31,113 bases of DNA from Ga0074130 sp964499485 (GTDB taxonomy: Bacteria; Pseudomonadota; Gammaproteobacteria; Burkholderiales; Rhodocyclaceae), in the NCBI GenBank assembly GCA_964499485.1, contig CAZCLF010000024.1, positions 1 to 31,113 of the forward strand, given 5' to 3'. The first letter of the stretch is position 1. Every line of letters starts with the position of its first letter. The translations under genes were made by a program, and so were the position numbers. A model generated the notes under the pieces. The model did not search any database and had not been told where the DNA came from. It saw nothing but the letters and a program-made list of their open reading frames with translations. Positions 1 through 6,768 of the stretch are shown one piece after another.

Positions 1-1
1 C

Positions 2-1192
2 ATGGCAAAAGGTAAATTTGAGCGTAACAAGCCGCACGTAAACGTAGGCACGATTGGTCACGTTGACCACGGCAAGACCACGTTGACTGCAGCGATTGCA
101 ACCGTTCTGTCGAAGAAGTTTGGCGGCGAAGCCAAGGCCTATGACCAGATCGACGCAGCGCCAGAAGAAAAGGCACGCGGCATCACCATTAACACCGCCC
201 ACGTCGAGTACGAAACCGCCAACCGTCACTACGCCCACGTTGATTGCCCGGGCCACGCTGACTACGTTAAGAACATGATTACCGGCGCAGCCCAAATGGA
301 CGGCGCCATCCTGGTGTGTTCCGCTGCTGACGGCCCTATGCCGCAAACCCGCGAGCACATCCTGCTGTCCCGTCAAGTGGGTGTTCCATACATCATCGTC
401 TACCTGAACAAGGCTGACCTCGTTGATGACGCAGAACTCCTCGAGCTGGTTGAAATGGAAGTTCGCGAGCTCCTGACCAAGTACGAATTCCCTGGCGACG
501 ACACCCCGATCATCACCGGTTCCGCCCGTCTTGCACTTGACGGCGACACCAGCGAAATGGGCGAAGGCGCCATCCTCAAGCTGGCTGAAGCCCTTGACAG
601 CTACATCCCGACCCCGGAGCGTGCCGTTGATGGTGCCTTCCTGCTGCCGATCGAAGACGTCTTCTCGATCTCCGGTCGCGGTACCGTTGTGACCGGTCGC
701 GTTGAGCGCGGCATCGTCAAGGTCGGCGAAGAAATCGAAATCGTCGGTATCGTCCCAACCGTCAAGACCACCTGTACTGGCGTCGAAATGTTCCGCAAGC
801 TGCTCGACCAAGGTCAAGCAGGCGACAACGTTGGCGTGCTGCTGCGTGGCACCAAGCGTGAAGACGTGCAGCGCGGTCAAGTGCTGGCCAAGCCAGGCTC
901 GATCACCCCGCACACCCACTTCACCGGCGAAATCTACGTGCTGTCGAAGGACGAAGGCGGTCGTCACACCCCGTTCTTCGCCAACTACCGCCCACAGTTC
1001 TACTTCCGCACCACCGACGTGACCGGTGCAATCTCCCTGCCGGAAGGTACCGAGATGGTCATGCCGGGCGACAACGTGTCGATCACCGTCAAGCTGATCT
1101 GCCCGATCGCAATGGAAGAAGGTCTGCGCTTCGCTATCCGTGAAGGCGGTCGTACCGTCGGCGCCGGCGTCGTCGCTAAGATCATCGAGTAA
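2..1192 (+). CDS. tuf: Elongation factor Tu
   Basis: EF-Tu is the GTPase that carries aminoacyl-tRNA to the ribosomal A site. The 396-residue protein is full length. The P-loop GHVDHGKT lies at residues 19-26, the switch II motif DCPGH at 82-86 and the guanine-specificity motif NKAD at 137-140; the GTPase domain is followed by the two beta-barrel domains and ends in the usual VVAKIIE. The ATG is only two bases into the window, so its ribosome binding site and any upstream fusA/rpsG lie outside. It is followed by a 225-bp gap with a strong hairpin and a promoter for rpsJ, so it is probably the last gene of the str operon. Betaproteobacteria often carry a second tuf copy elsewhere; that cannot be judged here. 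Confidence 0.99.
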   Translation: MAKGKFERNKPHVNVGTIGHVDHGKTTLTAAIATVLSKKFGGEAKAYDQIDAAPEEKARGITINTAHVEYETANRHYAHVDCPGHADYVKNMITGAAQMDGAILVCSAADGPMPQTREHILLSRQVGVPYIIVYLNKADLVDDAELLELVEMEVRELLTKYEFPGDDTPIITGSARLALDGDTSEMGEGAILKLAEALDSYIPTPERAVDGAFLLPIEDVFSISGRGTVVTGRVERGIVKVGEEIEIVGIVPTVKTTCTGVEMFRKLLDQGQAGDNVGVLLRGTKREDVQRGQVLAKPGSITPHTHFTGEIYVLSKDEGGRHTPFFANYRPQFYFRTTDVTGAISLPEGTEMVMPGDNVSITVKLICPIAMEEGLRFAIREGGRTVGAGVVAKIIE

Positions 1193-1223
1193 GCCTCAAG
1201 CCCCAATTCAATACAAGTAACGC

Positions 1224-1256
1224 CATTCGAGGGGGAGTTGTTCTCTCCTTCGAATG
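1224..1256 (+). other. Strong stem-loop downstream of tuf
   Basis: Arms CATTCGAGGGGGAG (1224-1237) and CTCTCCTTCGAATG (1243-1256) pair over 14 bp with two G-U wobbles, around the loop TTGTT. It begins 31 bases after the tuf stop. No T-run follows (the next bases are TAAGCC), so it is not a textbook intrinsic terminator. It may mark an mRNA 3' end after processing, or act as a stabilising stem for tuf mRNA. Confidence 0.6.
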
Positions 1257-1297
1257 TAAGCCAACACCAGATTTCTTGGATTGGATTGAATTAGTAC

Positions 1298-1326
1298 TTG
1301 CAAGTCGTTTGAAAGCGCGTTAAACT
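1298..1326 (+). promoter_or_regulatory. Predicted sigma70 promoter of the S10 operon
   Basis: TTGCAA (1298-1303) and TAAACT (1321-1326) are separated by exactly 17 bp, giving 4/6 matches to each hexamer. A GC-rich discriminator (CGCGGG) follows, the kind associated with ppGpp/DksA-sensitive ribosomal promoters. Expected transcription start is about 1333, leaving a leader of roughly 85 nt before rpsJ. The 14 bases from 1324 match 13 of 14 in the promoter of rpsM, which supports both calls. Confidence 0.6.
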
Positions 1327-1346
1327 CGCGGGCTTTCGTGTTTCAC

Positions 1347-1394
1347 GGATGCAGATCGCATCCAGGTGCGCAGCGGGTTTTGCCGCTGGTGCCT
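1347..1394 (+). promoter_or_regulatory. S10 leader: two consecutive stem-loops
   Basis: Hairpin A is GGATGC-AGATC-GCATCC (1347-1363). Hairpin B directly abuts it: arms 1364-1376 and 1383-1394 pair over 12 bp, with core CAGCGG/CCGCTG, loop GTTTTG, two G-U wobbles and one bulged G. They fill the leader between the promoter and the rpsJ ribosome binding site (AAGGA near 1404). In E. coli the S10 leader is the target of L4 autoregulation; whether this unrelated-looking leader does the same job is unknown. Confidence 0.5.
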
Positions 1395-1417
1395 TGGCTC
1401 TTTAAGGAATTGTTGTC

Positions 1418-1729
1418 ATGCAAAGTCAGAAGATTCGTATCCGCCTCAAGGCATTCGACTATCGCTTGATCGATCAGTCGGCACTTGAGATCGTTGATAC
1501 CGCAAAGCGTACCGGCGCAGTTGTGCGCGGTCCGGTTCCGCTGCCAACGCGTATTGAGCGTTTCGACGTGCTGCGTTCCCCGCACGTGAACAAGACCTCG
1601 CGCGACCAATTCGAAATTCGTACCCATCTCCGCCTGATGGACATCATCGACCCGACCGATAAGACGGTCGATGCTCTGATGAAGCTGGATCTGCCGGCTG
1701 GTGTGGATGTCGAGATCAAGTTGCAATAA
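1418..1729 (+). CDS. rpsJ: 30S ribosomal protein S10
   Basis: S10 is a 30S head protein, and also NusE in the NusB-NusE antitermination complex. The 103-residue product is family length and carries the SPHVNKTSRDQFEIRTH block typical of bacterial S10. The ATG at 1418 follows AAGGA near 1404. It is the first gene of the S10 operon, directly behind the structured leader, and is followed by a terminator-like hairpin at 1739 before rplC. That hairpin could give S10 extra transcripts relative to the rest of the operon. Confidence 0.99.
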   Translation: MQSQKIRIRLKAFDYRLIDQSALEIVDTAKRTGAVVRGPVPLPTRIERFDVLRSPHVNKTSRDQFEIRTHLRLMDIIDPTDKTVDALMKLDLPAGVDVEIKLQ

Positions 1730-1738
1730 GTTTTACCT

Positions 1739-1770
1739 GGCGGCTCGCGTGCGAGTCGCCTTTGCTGTTT
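1739..1770 (+). terminator. Terminator-like hairpin between rpsJ and rplC
   Basis: Arms GGCGGCTCGC (1739-1748) and GCGAGTCGCC (1751-1760) pair over about 9-10 bp with one G-U wobble, followed by the interrupted T-tract TTTGCTGTTT. It sits 9 bases after the rpsJ stop. With such an imperfect tract it is more likely a partial terminator or attenuator than a full stop. I see no convincing promoter in 1771-1834, so rplC and downstream genes probably depend on read-through. Confidence 0.55.
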
Positions 1771-1844
1771 ATTGGTTTTGAACCTTGTTGTTGTAGTTTT
1801 TACTCAGCGCCCAGCCAATCGTAGCGGGGCATTTGGAGAATAAA

Positions 1845-2486
1845 ATGAGTCTAGGCCTTGTCGGACGCAAGGTCGGCATGACGCGTATTTTCGCGGATGA
1901 TGGTTCCACCATCCCCGTGACCGTACTCGATGTGTCGAACAATCGCGTCACACAAATCAAGACGCCTGAAACTGACGGCTACGCCGCAGTCCAGGTGACC
2001 TTTGGCAAGCGCCGCGCCAGCCGTGTTAATAAGGCTGCTGCGGGTCACCTCGCCAAAGCCGGTGTTGAAGCCGGTGAAGTGTTGAAAGAATTCCCGGTCG
2101 CTCAGGATCAGCTCGCTAGCCTAAAGGCTGGTGATGTGATTGCTGTGTCGATCTTCGCTGTCGGCCAGAAGGTTGATATCAGCGGTACTACCATCGGTAA
2201 GGGGTTTGCTGGCGCCATCAAGCGTCACCACTTCTCCTCGCAGCGTGCTAGCCACGGTAACTCCGTGTCGCACAATGCACCAGGTTCGATCGGTATGGCG
2301 CAAGATCCGGGTCGTGTTTTCCCGGGTAAGCGCATGGCTGGTCATCTGGGCGATGCTGCCGTTACCACGCAAAATCTCGAAATCGTTCGCATTGACGAGG
2401 CTCGCCAGCTCCTGCTGGTTAAGGGTGCTGTCCCGGGTGCGCGTAACGGTGACGTGGTCGTGCGTCCTGCTGTGAAGGGGGCATGA
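1845..2486 (+). CDS. rplC: 50S ribosomal protein L3
   Basis: L3 is an early-assembly 50S protein whose loop reaches toward the peptidyl transferase centre. The predicted 213-residue protein starts MSLGLVGRKVGMTRIF and contains GKGFAGAIKRHHF and the loop GKRMAGHLGDAA. I chose ATG 1845 over an in-frame TTG at 1833 because GGAGA (1835-1839) then sits at normal spacing and the protein begins as family members do. Its stop overlaps the rplD start (TGATG), so the two are probably translationally coupled. Confidence 0.98.
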   Translation: MSLGLVGRKVGMTRIFADDGSTIPVTVLDVSNNRVTQIKTPETDGYAAVQVTFGKRRASRVNKAAAGHLAKAGVEAGEVLKEFPVAQDQLASLKAGDVIAVSIFAVGQKVDISGTTIGKGFAGAIKRHHFSSQRASHGNSVSHNAPGSIGMAQDPGRVFPGKRMAGHLGDAAVTTQNLEIVRIDEARQLLLVKGAVPGARNGDVVVRPAVKGA

Positions 2487-3106
2487 TGGAACTGAATGTT
2501 ATTAATGACCAAGGTCAAAAGTCGGCGACTGTTAGTGCCTCTGATGCCTTGTTTGCTCGTGAGTACAACGAAGCGCTGATTCATCAGCTGGTTGTTGCCT
2601 ATCAAGCCAATGCGCGCTCGGGCAATCGTAAGCAGCTGACTCGCGCTGAAGTGCATCACAGCACCAAGAAGCCGTTCAAGCAAAAGGGTACGGGTAATGC
2701 TCGTGCTGGTATGACCTCCAGTCCGTTGTGGCGTAGTGGTGGTCGTGCTCACCCGAATTCGCCGGATGAGAACTTCAGCCAAAAGATCAACCGCAAGATG
2801 TACCGTGCTGGTATTGCTGCCATCCTGTCGCAACTGGCGCGTGAAGATCGTCTGTCGGTTGTGAATGATCTGTCGCTGGCTGCGCCGAAGACCAAGCTGT
2901 TGGCTGAAAAGCTCAAGGGCATGGGTCTGGAGTCCGTACTGCTGGTTACTGACACCATTGATTCGAACCTTGAGTTGGCATCCCGCAACCTGCCTAACGT
3001 GCTGGTGCTCGAAGCCCATAAGGCTGACCCAGTGTCGTTGATTCGCTTCTCCAAGGTGGTATTCACCAAGGGTGCAGTGAGCAAGATTGAGGAGATTCTG
3101 GCATGA
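2486..3106 (+). CDS. rplD: 50S ribosomal protein L4
   Basis: L4 binds 23S rRNA and lines the exit tunnel; in gammaproteobacteria it also represses its own operon. The 206-residue protein shows the tunnel-loop block KGTGNARAGMTSSP and RSGGRAHPN. Two adjacent ATGs are possible, 2483 and 2486. I prefer 2486 (MELNVINDQ), which gives the better distance to the GAAGGGGG ribosome binding site near 2474-2481 and matches the usual MEL- start. It overlaps rplC by one base and rplW by four. Confidence 0.98.
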   Translation: MELNVINDQGQKSATVSASDALFAREYNEALIHQLVVAYQANARSGNRKQLTRAEVHHSTKKPFKQKGTGNARAGMTSSPLWRSGGRAHPNSPDENFSQKINRKMYRAGIAAILSQLAREDRLSVVNDLSLAAPKTKLLAEKLKGMGLESVLLVTDTIDSNLELASRNLPNVLVLEAHKADPVSLIRFSKVVFTKGAVSKIEEILA

Positions 3107-3414
3107 GTAACTTCAATCAAGAGCGTCTGCTGCAAGTCCTGGTTGCCCCGCAAATTTCCGAAAAGGCGACGTTCATTGCAGACAAGAATGAACAAATCGT
3201 CTTTATCGTGACCCCGGATGCGACCAAGCCAGAAATCAAGGCTGCTGTCGAGTTGCTGTTCAAGGTCAAGGTTGCTTCTGTGCAGACGGCTACCCAAAAG
3301 GGTAAGGTCAAGCGCTTCGGCCGTTTCAGTGGTCGTCGCAGCGATGTGAAGAAGGCTTTTGTGTGTCTTGAGCCCGGTCAGGAAATCAATTTCGCTGATG
3401 GAGGTGCTGCATAA
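3103..3414 (+). CDS. rplW: 50S ribosomal protein L23
   Basis: L23 sits at the tunnel exit and is the docking site for trigger factor and SRP. The 103-residue product has the typical start region VLVAPQISEKATFIAD and the basic loop GKVKRFGRFSGRR that inserts into 23S rRNA. The ATG overlaps the rplD stop by four bases, and its own stop overlaps the rplB start by one base, so L4-L23-L2 are likely translationally coupled. Confidence 0.98.
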   Translation: MSNFNQERLLQVLVAPQISEKATFIADKNEQIVFIVTPDATKPEIKAAVELLFKVKVASVQTATQKGKVKRFGRFSGRRSDVKKAFVCLEPGQEINFADGGAA

Positions 3415-4241
3415 TGGCACTCGTTAAAGTTAAGCCGACGTCGCCTGGTCGCCGTAGCGTTGTTAAGGTCGTCAATGCCGACCTGTACAAGGGTCGCCCG
3501 GTTGCTTCGCTGCTCGAAAAGAAGACCAGCAAGGCCGGTCGTAACAACCATGGTCGTATTACCACTCGTCACCAAGGTGGTGGTCACAAGCAGCACTACC
3601 GTGTCGTCGACTTCCGTCGCAACAAGGACGGTATTCCAGCTAAGGTTGAGCGTCTTGAGTACGATCCTAACCGTAGTGCGAATCTAGCGCTGTTGCTGTA
3701 TGTGGATGGTGAGCGTCGTTACATCATTGCGCCGAAGGGTATTACTGTCGGTGCACCGATCATGAGTGGTTCCGAAGCGCCGATCAAGTCGGGCAATGCC
3801 CTGCCGATCCGCAATATCCCTGTCGGTTCGACCATTCACTGCATCGAAATGCTGCCGGGTAAGGGAGCACAAATTGCTCGCTCTGCGGGTACGTCGGCTC
3901 AGTTGCTGGCGCGTGAAGGCATCTACGCTCAAGTGCGTCTGCGTTCCGGTGAAATCCGTCGCGTGCATGTTGATTGCCGTGCCACCATCGGTGAAGTTGG
4001 CAACGAGGAACACTCGCTGCGCTCCATCGGTAAGGCAGGTGCAATGCGTTGGCGCGGTGTTCGTCCGACCGTTCGCGGTGTGGTCATGAACCCGGTCGAT
4101 CACCCGCACGGTGGTGGTGAAGGCAAGACCGGCGAAGGCCGTGTCCCAGTCAGCCCGTGGGGTACCCCGGCTAAGGGTTACCGTACCCGTAGCAACAAGC
4201 GCACGAACAATATGATTGTTCAGCGTCGCCACAAGCGTTAA
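3414..4241 (+). CDS. rplB: 50S ribosomal protein L2
   Basis: L2 is needed for subunit association and peptidyl transferase centre integrity. The protein is 275 residues (E. coli 273). The signature NPVDHPHGGGEGK is intact; its first histidine (residue 230 counting Met) corresponds to the E. coli His229 linked to peptidyl transfer. The TRSNKRTNN C-terminal block is also present. The start ATG 3414 shares a base with the rplW stop TAA. Confidence 0.99.
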   Translation: MALVKVKPTSPGRRSVVKVVNADLYKGRPVASLLEKKTSKAGRNNHGRITTRHQGGGHKQHYRVVDFRRNKDGIPAKVERLEYDPNRSANLALLLYVDGERRYIIAPKGITVGAPIMSGSEAPIKSGNALPIRNIPVGSTIHCIEMLPGKGAQIARSAGTSAQLLAREGIYAQVRLRSGEIRRVHVDCRATIGEVGNEEHSLRSIGKAGAMRWRGVRPTVRGVVMNPVDHPHGGGEGKTGEGRVPVSPWGTPAKGYRTRSNKRTNNMIVQRRHKR

Positions 4242-4250
4242 GGATAAGAC

Positions 4251-4526
4251 ATGGCACGTTCAGTCAAAAAGGGCCCGTTCGTCGACGCCCATTTGCTTAA
4301 GAAGGTCGATGCAGTCCGCACCTCCAGCGATAAGCGCCCGGTTAAGACCTGGTCGCGTCGTTCGACGGTACTGCCTGATTTCATCGGCTTGACCATCGCA
4401 GTGCATAACGGCAAACAGCATATTCCGGTCTTTATTTCGGAAAACATGGTTGGCCATAAGCTTGGCGAGTTCGCCCTGACCCGTACGTTTAAGGGTCATA
4501 CCGGCGGCAAGAAAGCCAAGAAGTAA
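4251..4526 (+). CDS. rpsS: 30S ribosomal protein S19
   Basis: S19 is a small head protein that forms a heterodimer with S13 near the A-site finger. The 91-residue product opens MARSVKKGPFVD and ends in the GHTGGKKAKK tail, both typical. ATG 4251 is preceded by AAGGA at 4240-4244, and the gene lies 9 bp after rplB and 9 bp before rplV, in the standard S10-operon order. Confidence 0.98.
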   Translation: MARSVKKGPFVDAHLLKKVDAVRTSSDKRPVKTWSRRSTVLPDFIGLTIAVHNGKQHIPVFISENMVGHKLGEFALTRTFKGHTGGKKAKK

Positions 4527-4535
4527 GGAGTGATG

Positions 4536-4865
4536 ATGGAAACCAATGCAACTTTGCGCGGTGTTCATCTGTCTGCCCAGAAGGGTCGCCTCGTGGCTGA
4601 CCAAATCCGTGGCAAGTCGGTAGAACAAGCACTCAACATCCTGGCATTCAGCCCCAAGCGTGGTGCTGCAATCATCAAGAAGGTGCTCGAGTCGGCAATC
4701 GCCAACGCCGAACACAATGATGGTGCAGATATCGATGCGCTGAAGGTTTCGCGCATCTACGTGGAAAAGGGTACTTCGATGAAGCGTTTCACCGCACGGG
4801 CCAAGGGCCGCGGTAATCGCATCCTCAAGCAAACCTGCCACATCTACCTCACGGTCGGTGCTTAA
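4536..4865 (+). CDS. rplV: 50S ribosomal protein L22
   Basis: L22 lines the polypeptide exit tunnel with its long beta-hairpin. The predicted protein is 109 residues, with the hairpin region EKGTSMKRFTARAKGRG, where macrolide-resistance mutations are found in other bacteria. There are three possible in-frame starts (GTG 4530, ATG 4533, ATG 4536). I chose 4536 because AAGGAG (4525-4530) would be too close to the others. Confidence 0.98.
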   Translation: METNATLRGVHLSAQKGRLVADQIRGKSVEQALNILAFSPKRGAAIIKKVLESAIANAEHNDGADIDALKVSRIYVEKGTSMKRFTARAKGRGNRILKQTCHIYLTVGA

Positions 4866-4874
4866 GGAGAAGTT

Positions 4875-5699
4875 ATGGGACAGAAAATTCACCCGACCGG
4901 ATTCCGCCTCGCGGTAACGCGTAACTGGAACTCCAAGTGGTTCGCCACGAGCAAGAACTTCCCTCAGATGCTGAAGGAAGACATCGATGTTCGTGAGTAC
5001 CTGAAGAAAAAGCTGGCACACGCCTCGGTTGGTCGCGTCGTTATTGAGCGTCCAGCCAAGAATGCTCGTGTCACCGTGTATAGCGCCCGTCCGGGTGTTG
5101 TTATCGGCAAGAAGGGCGAAGACATCGAAAGCCTGAAGGCTGATCTGCAAAAGCGTATGGGCGTTCCCGTCCATGTGAATATCGAAGAAATCCGTAAGCC
5201 GGAAATCGATGCTCAGCTGATTGCTGATTCGATCGCTCAACAGCTCGAAAAGCGCATCATGTTCCGTCGCGCTATGAAGCGTGCCATGCAGAACGCCATG
5301 CGTTTGGGTGCCCAAGGCATCAAGATCATGTCGGCTGGCCGTTTGAACGGTGCTGAAATTGCTCGTACCGAGTGGTATCGCGAAGGTCGCGTTCCGCTGC
5401 ATACCCTGCGTGCTGATATCGACTACGCAACTTCGGAAGCGTCGACGACCTACGGCATCATCGGTATTAAGGTGTGGGTATTTAAGGGTGAGATGCTGGG
5501 CAAGAACGAACAGCCTGTAGCCGCCGCCCCTGAAGCCGAAGACAAGCGCCCGCGCCGTGATGGCAAGCCGGCCGCCCGTCCGCGTAAGGCAGCTGATGCC
5601 AAGCCGGAAGGTGCAGCTGATGATGCCAAGAAGGCACCGGTCAAGCGCGTGCGCAAGGCAGTCGCCAAGACTGACGGCGCTGCAGAGACCAAGGAGTAA
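4875..5699 (+). CDS. rpsC: 30S ribosomal protein S3, with extended C-terminal tail
   Basis: S3 lies at the mRNA entry channel of the 30S head. The N-terminal KH type-2 domain shows VVIGKKGEDIESL around residues 75-90, and the body aligns with S3 through about residue 217 (GEMLGKNEQPV). The protein is 274 residues against 233 in E. coli. The surplus is a low-complexity Ala/Lys/Arg/Glu/Pro tail of about 55 residues, a length variation I recall in other betaproteobacterial S3. The ATG follows AAGGAGA 4 bp upstream. Confidence 0.98.
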   Translation: MGQKIHPTGFRLAVTRNWNSKWFATSKNFPQMLKEDIDVREYLKKKLAHASVGRVVIERPAKNARVTVYSARPGVVIGKKGEDIESLKADLQKRMGVPVHVNIEEIRKPEIDAQLIADSIAQQLEKRIMFRRAMKRAMQNAMRLGAQGIKIMSAGRLNGAEIARTEWYREGRVPLHTLRADIDYATSEASTTYGIIGIKVWVFKGEMLGKNEQPVAAAPEAEDKRPRRDGKPAARPRKAADAKPEGAADDAKKAPVKRVRKAVAKTDGAAETKE

Positions 5700-5705
5700 T
5701 AAGCC

Positions 5706-6119
5706 ATGCTGCAACCATCACGCAGAAAGTATCGCAAGGAACAAAAAGGCCGCAACACGGGTGTTGCTACTCGTGGCGCCAAGGTCAGCTTCGGTGACTT
5801 CGGTCTCAAAGCTGTTGGCCGCGGTCGTCTGACTGCACGTCAGATCGAAGCTGCCCGTCGTGCCATGACCCGTCACATTAAGCGTGGCGGCCGTATCTGG
5901 ATCCGTGTATTCCCGGATAAGCCGATTTCGAAGAAGCCGGCTGAAGTTCGGATGGGTAACGGTAAGGGTAGCCCGGAGTATTGGGTTGCTGAAATCCAGC
6001 CGGGCAAGGTTTTGTATGAAATGGACGGCGTGGACGAGACGCTGGCGCGCGAGGCATTCCGCCTGGCTGCCGCTAAGCTGCCAATCGAAACCACTTTCGT
6101 CACGCGCCAACTGGGGTAA
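5706..6119 (+). CDS. rplP: 50S ribosomal protein L16
   Basis: L16 helps position tRNA in the A and P sites. The 137-residue product has the classic start MLQPSRRKYRKEQKG and the central GRIWIRVFPDKP block. It lies 6 bp after rpsC and 3 bp before rpmC, as expected for the S10 operon. Confidence 0.98.
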   Translation: MLQPSRRKYRKEQKGRNTGVATRGAKVSFGDFGLKAVGRGRLTARQIEAARRAMTRHIKRGGRIWIRVFPDKPISKKPAEVRMGNGKGSPEYWVAEIQPGKVLYEMDGVDETLAREAFRLAAAKLPIETTFVTRQLG

Positions 6120-6122
6120 GCC

Positions 6123-6317
6123 ATGAAAGCAAGTGAACTGAAAAGCAAGAGCGAAGCCGAGCTGCAGAAAGAGCTGCTGGAACTGCGTAAGACGCAATTC
6201 TCGCTGCGCATGCAGGGGGCTACCCAGCAACTGACGAATACCAGCCAGATTGGCAAGGTGCGCAAGGATATCGCGCGCGTCAAGACCATTCAGCATCAGA
6301 AGGCGAGCGGAAAATGA
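6123..6317 (+). CDS. rpmC: 50S ribosomal protein L29
   Basis: L29 is a small helical protein next to L23 at the tunnel exit. The 64-residue product has the family pattern MKASELKSKSEAELQKEL, then LRKTQFSLRMQ and a C-terminal VRKDIARVKT helix. Its stop codon overlaps the rpsQ start by four bases (ATGA), implying coupled translation. Confidence 0.97.
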   Translation: MKASELKSKSEAELQKELLELRKTQFSLRMQGATQQLTNTSQIGKVRKDIARVKTIQHQKASGK

Positions 6318-6583
6318 GCGAAACTAGCGAAAAAATCCACCGCACACTGGTTGGCCGTGTGGTGAGCGACAAGATGAACAAGACGGTGACCGTGCTGGTC
6401 GAGCGCAAAGTAAGACATCCGCTCATCGGCAAGATCATGGTTAAGTCAAAGAAGTACCATGCTCACGTCGAAGGCTTGGAAGCCGGTGAAGGCGATCTCG
6501 TGCAAATCGAGGAATGCGCACCAATTTCCAAGACCAAGGCTTGGCGTGTAACGACCGTTATGGAAAAAGCCCGCATCGTTTGA
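6314..6583 (+). CDS. rpsQ: 30S ribosomal protein S17
   Basis: S17 is a primary 16S rRNA-binding protein with an OB fold. The 89-residue protein carries GRVVSDKMNKTVTV and VKSKKYHAH, both diagnostic. It is the last gene of the S10 transcription unit here: the final codons and stop form part of an intrinsic terminator hairpin, and a new promoter follows before rplN. Confidence 0.98.
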   Translation: MSETSEKIHRTLVGRVVSDKMNKTVTVLVERKVRHPLIGKIMVKSKKYHAHVEGLEAGEGDLVQIEECAPISKTKAWRVTTVMEKARIV

Positions 6584-6595
6584 TCGGTCTTTTTT
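6564..6595 (+). terminator. Intrinsic terminator overlapping the end of rpsQ
   Basis: The stem CCG-(C)-ATC (6571-6577) pairs with GATCGG (6582-6587) around the loop GTTT, with one bulged C. A run of six T (6590-6595) follows, and an A-tract (6564-6568) on the upstream side can extend the stem. The rpsQ TGA (6581-6583) lies inside the hairpin. Because it is followed 20 bp later by a TTGACA promoter, I read it as the S10 operon terminator. Confidence 0.65.
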
Positions 6596-6615
6596 GCAGT
6601 AAATGTAAATAGTAG

Positions 6616-6644
6616 TTGACAGGGTAGGGGCGGGCTGTCAAAAT
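6616..6644 (+). promoter_or_regulatory. Predicted sigma70 promoter of the spc operon
   Basis: A perfect -35 TTGACA (6616-6621) and -10 CAAAAT (6639-6644) are separated by 17 bp. The discriminator CTCGCC is GC-rich, and a pyrimidine stretch TCTTTTCT spans the expected start near 6651. The leader to rplN is about 118 nt. It resembles the rpsJ and rpsM promoters in layout. Confidence 0.65.
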
Positions 6645-6665
6645 CTCGCCTCTTTTCTGCTGCTT

Positions 6666-6710
6666 CGGTTGGGCTTTCTTGGCCCAGCTGTTTTTCAACC
6701 CGAACGGGTT
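6666..6710 (+). promoter_or_regulatory. spc leader: terminator-like hairpin plus second stem
   Basis: CGGTTGGGC (6666-6674) pairs with GCCCAGCTG (6682-6690) over 9 bp with two G-U wobbles, immediately followed by TTTTT (6691-6695). A second small stem AACCC/GGGTT lies at 6697-6710. The first element has the form of an intrinsic terminator only about 15 nt into the transcript, so it may act as an attenuator of the spc operon. Confidence 0.5.
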
Positions 6711-6768
6711 CCAAGACTGACTGCTGGTTGCGCAAGCGCCGGTGGGACAAGTTGGAGATATAAATTAA

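Noticed and set aside
4260..5714. Open frame of 484 codons on the minus strand across rpsS-rplV-rpsC
   Set aside because: It is antisense to three certain ribosomal protein genes, has no ribosome binding site or recognisable domain, and is explained by their codon bias.
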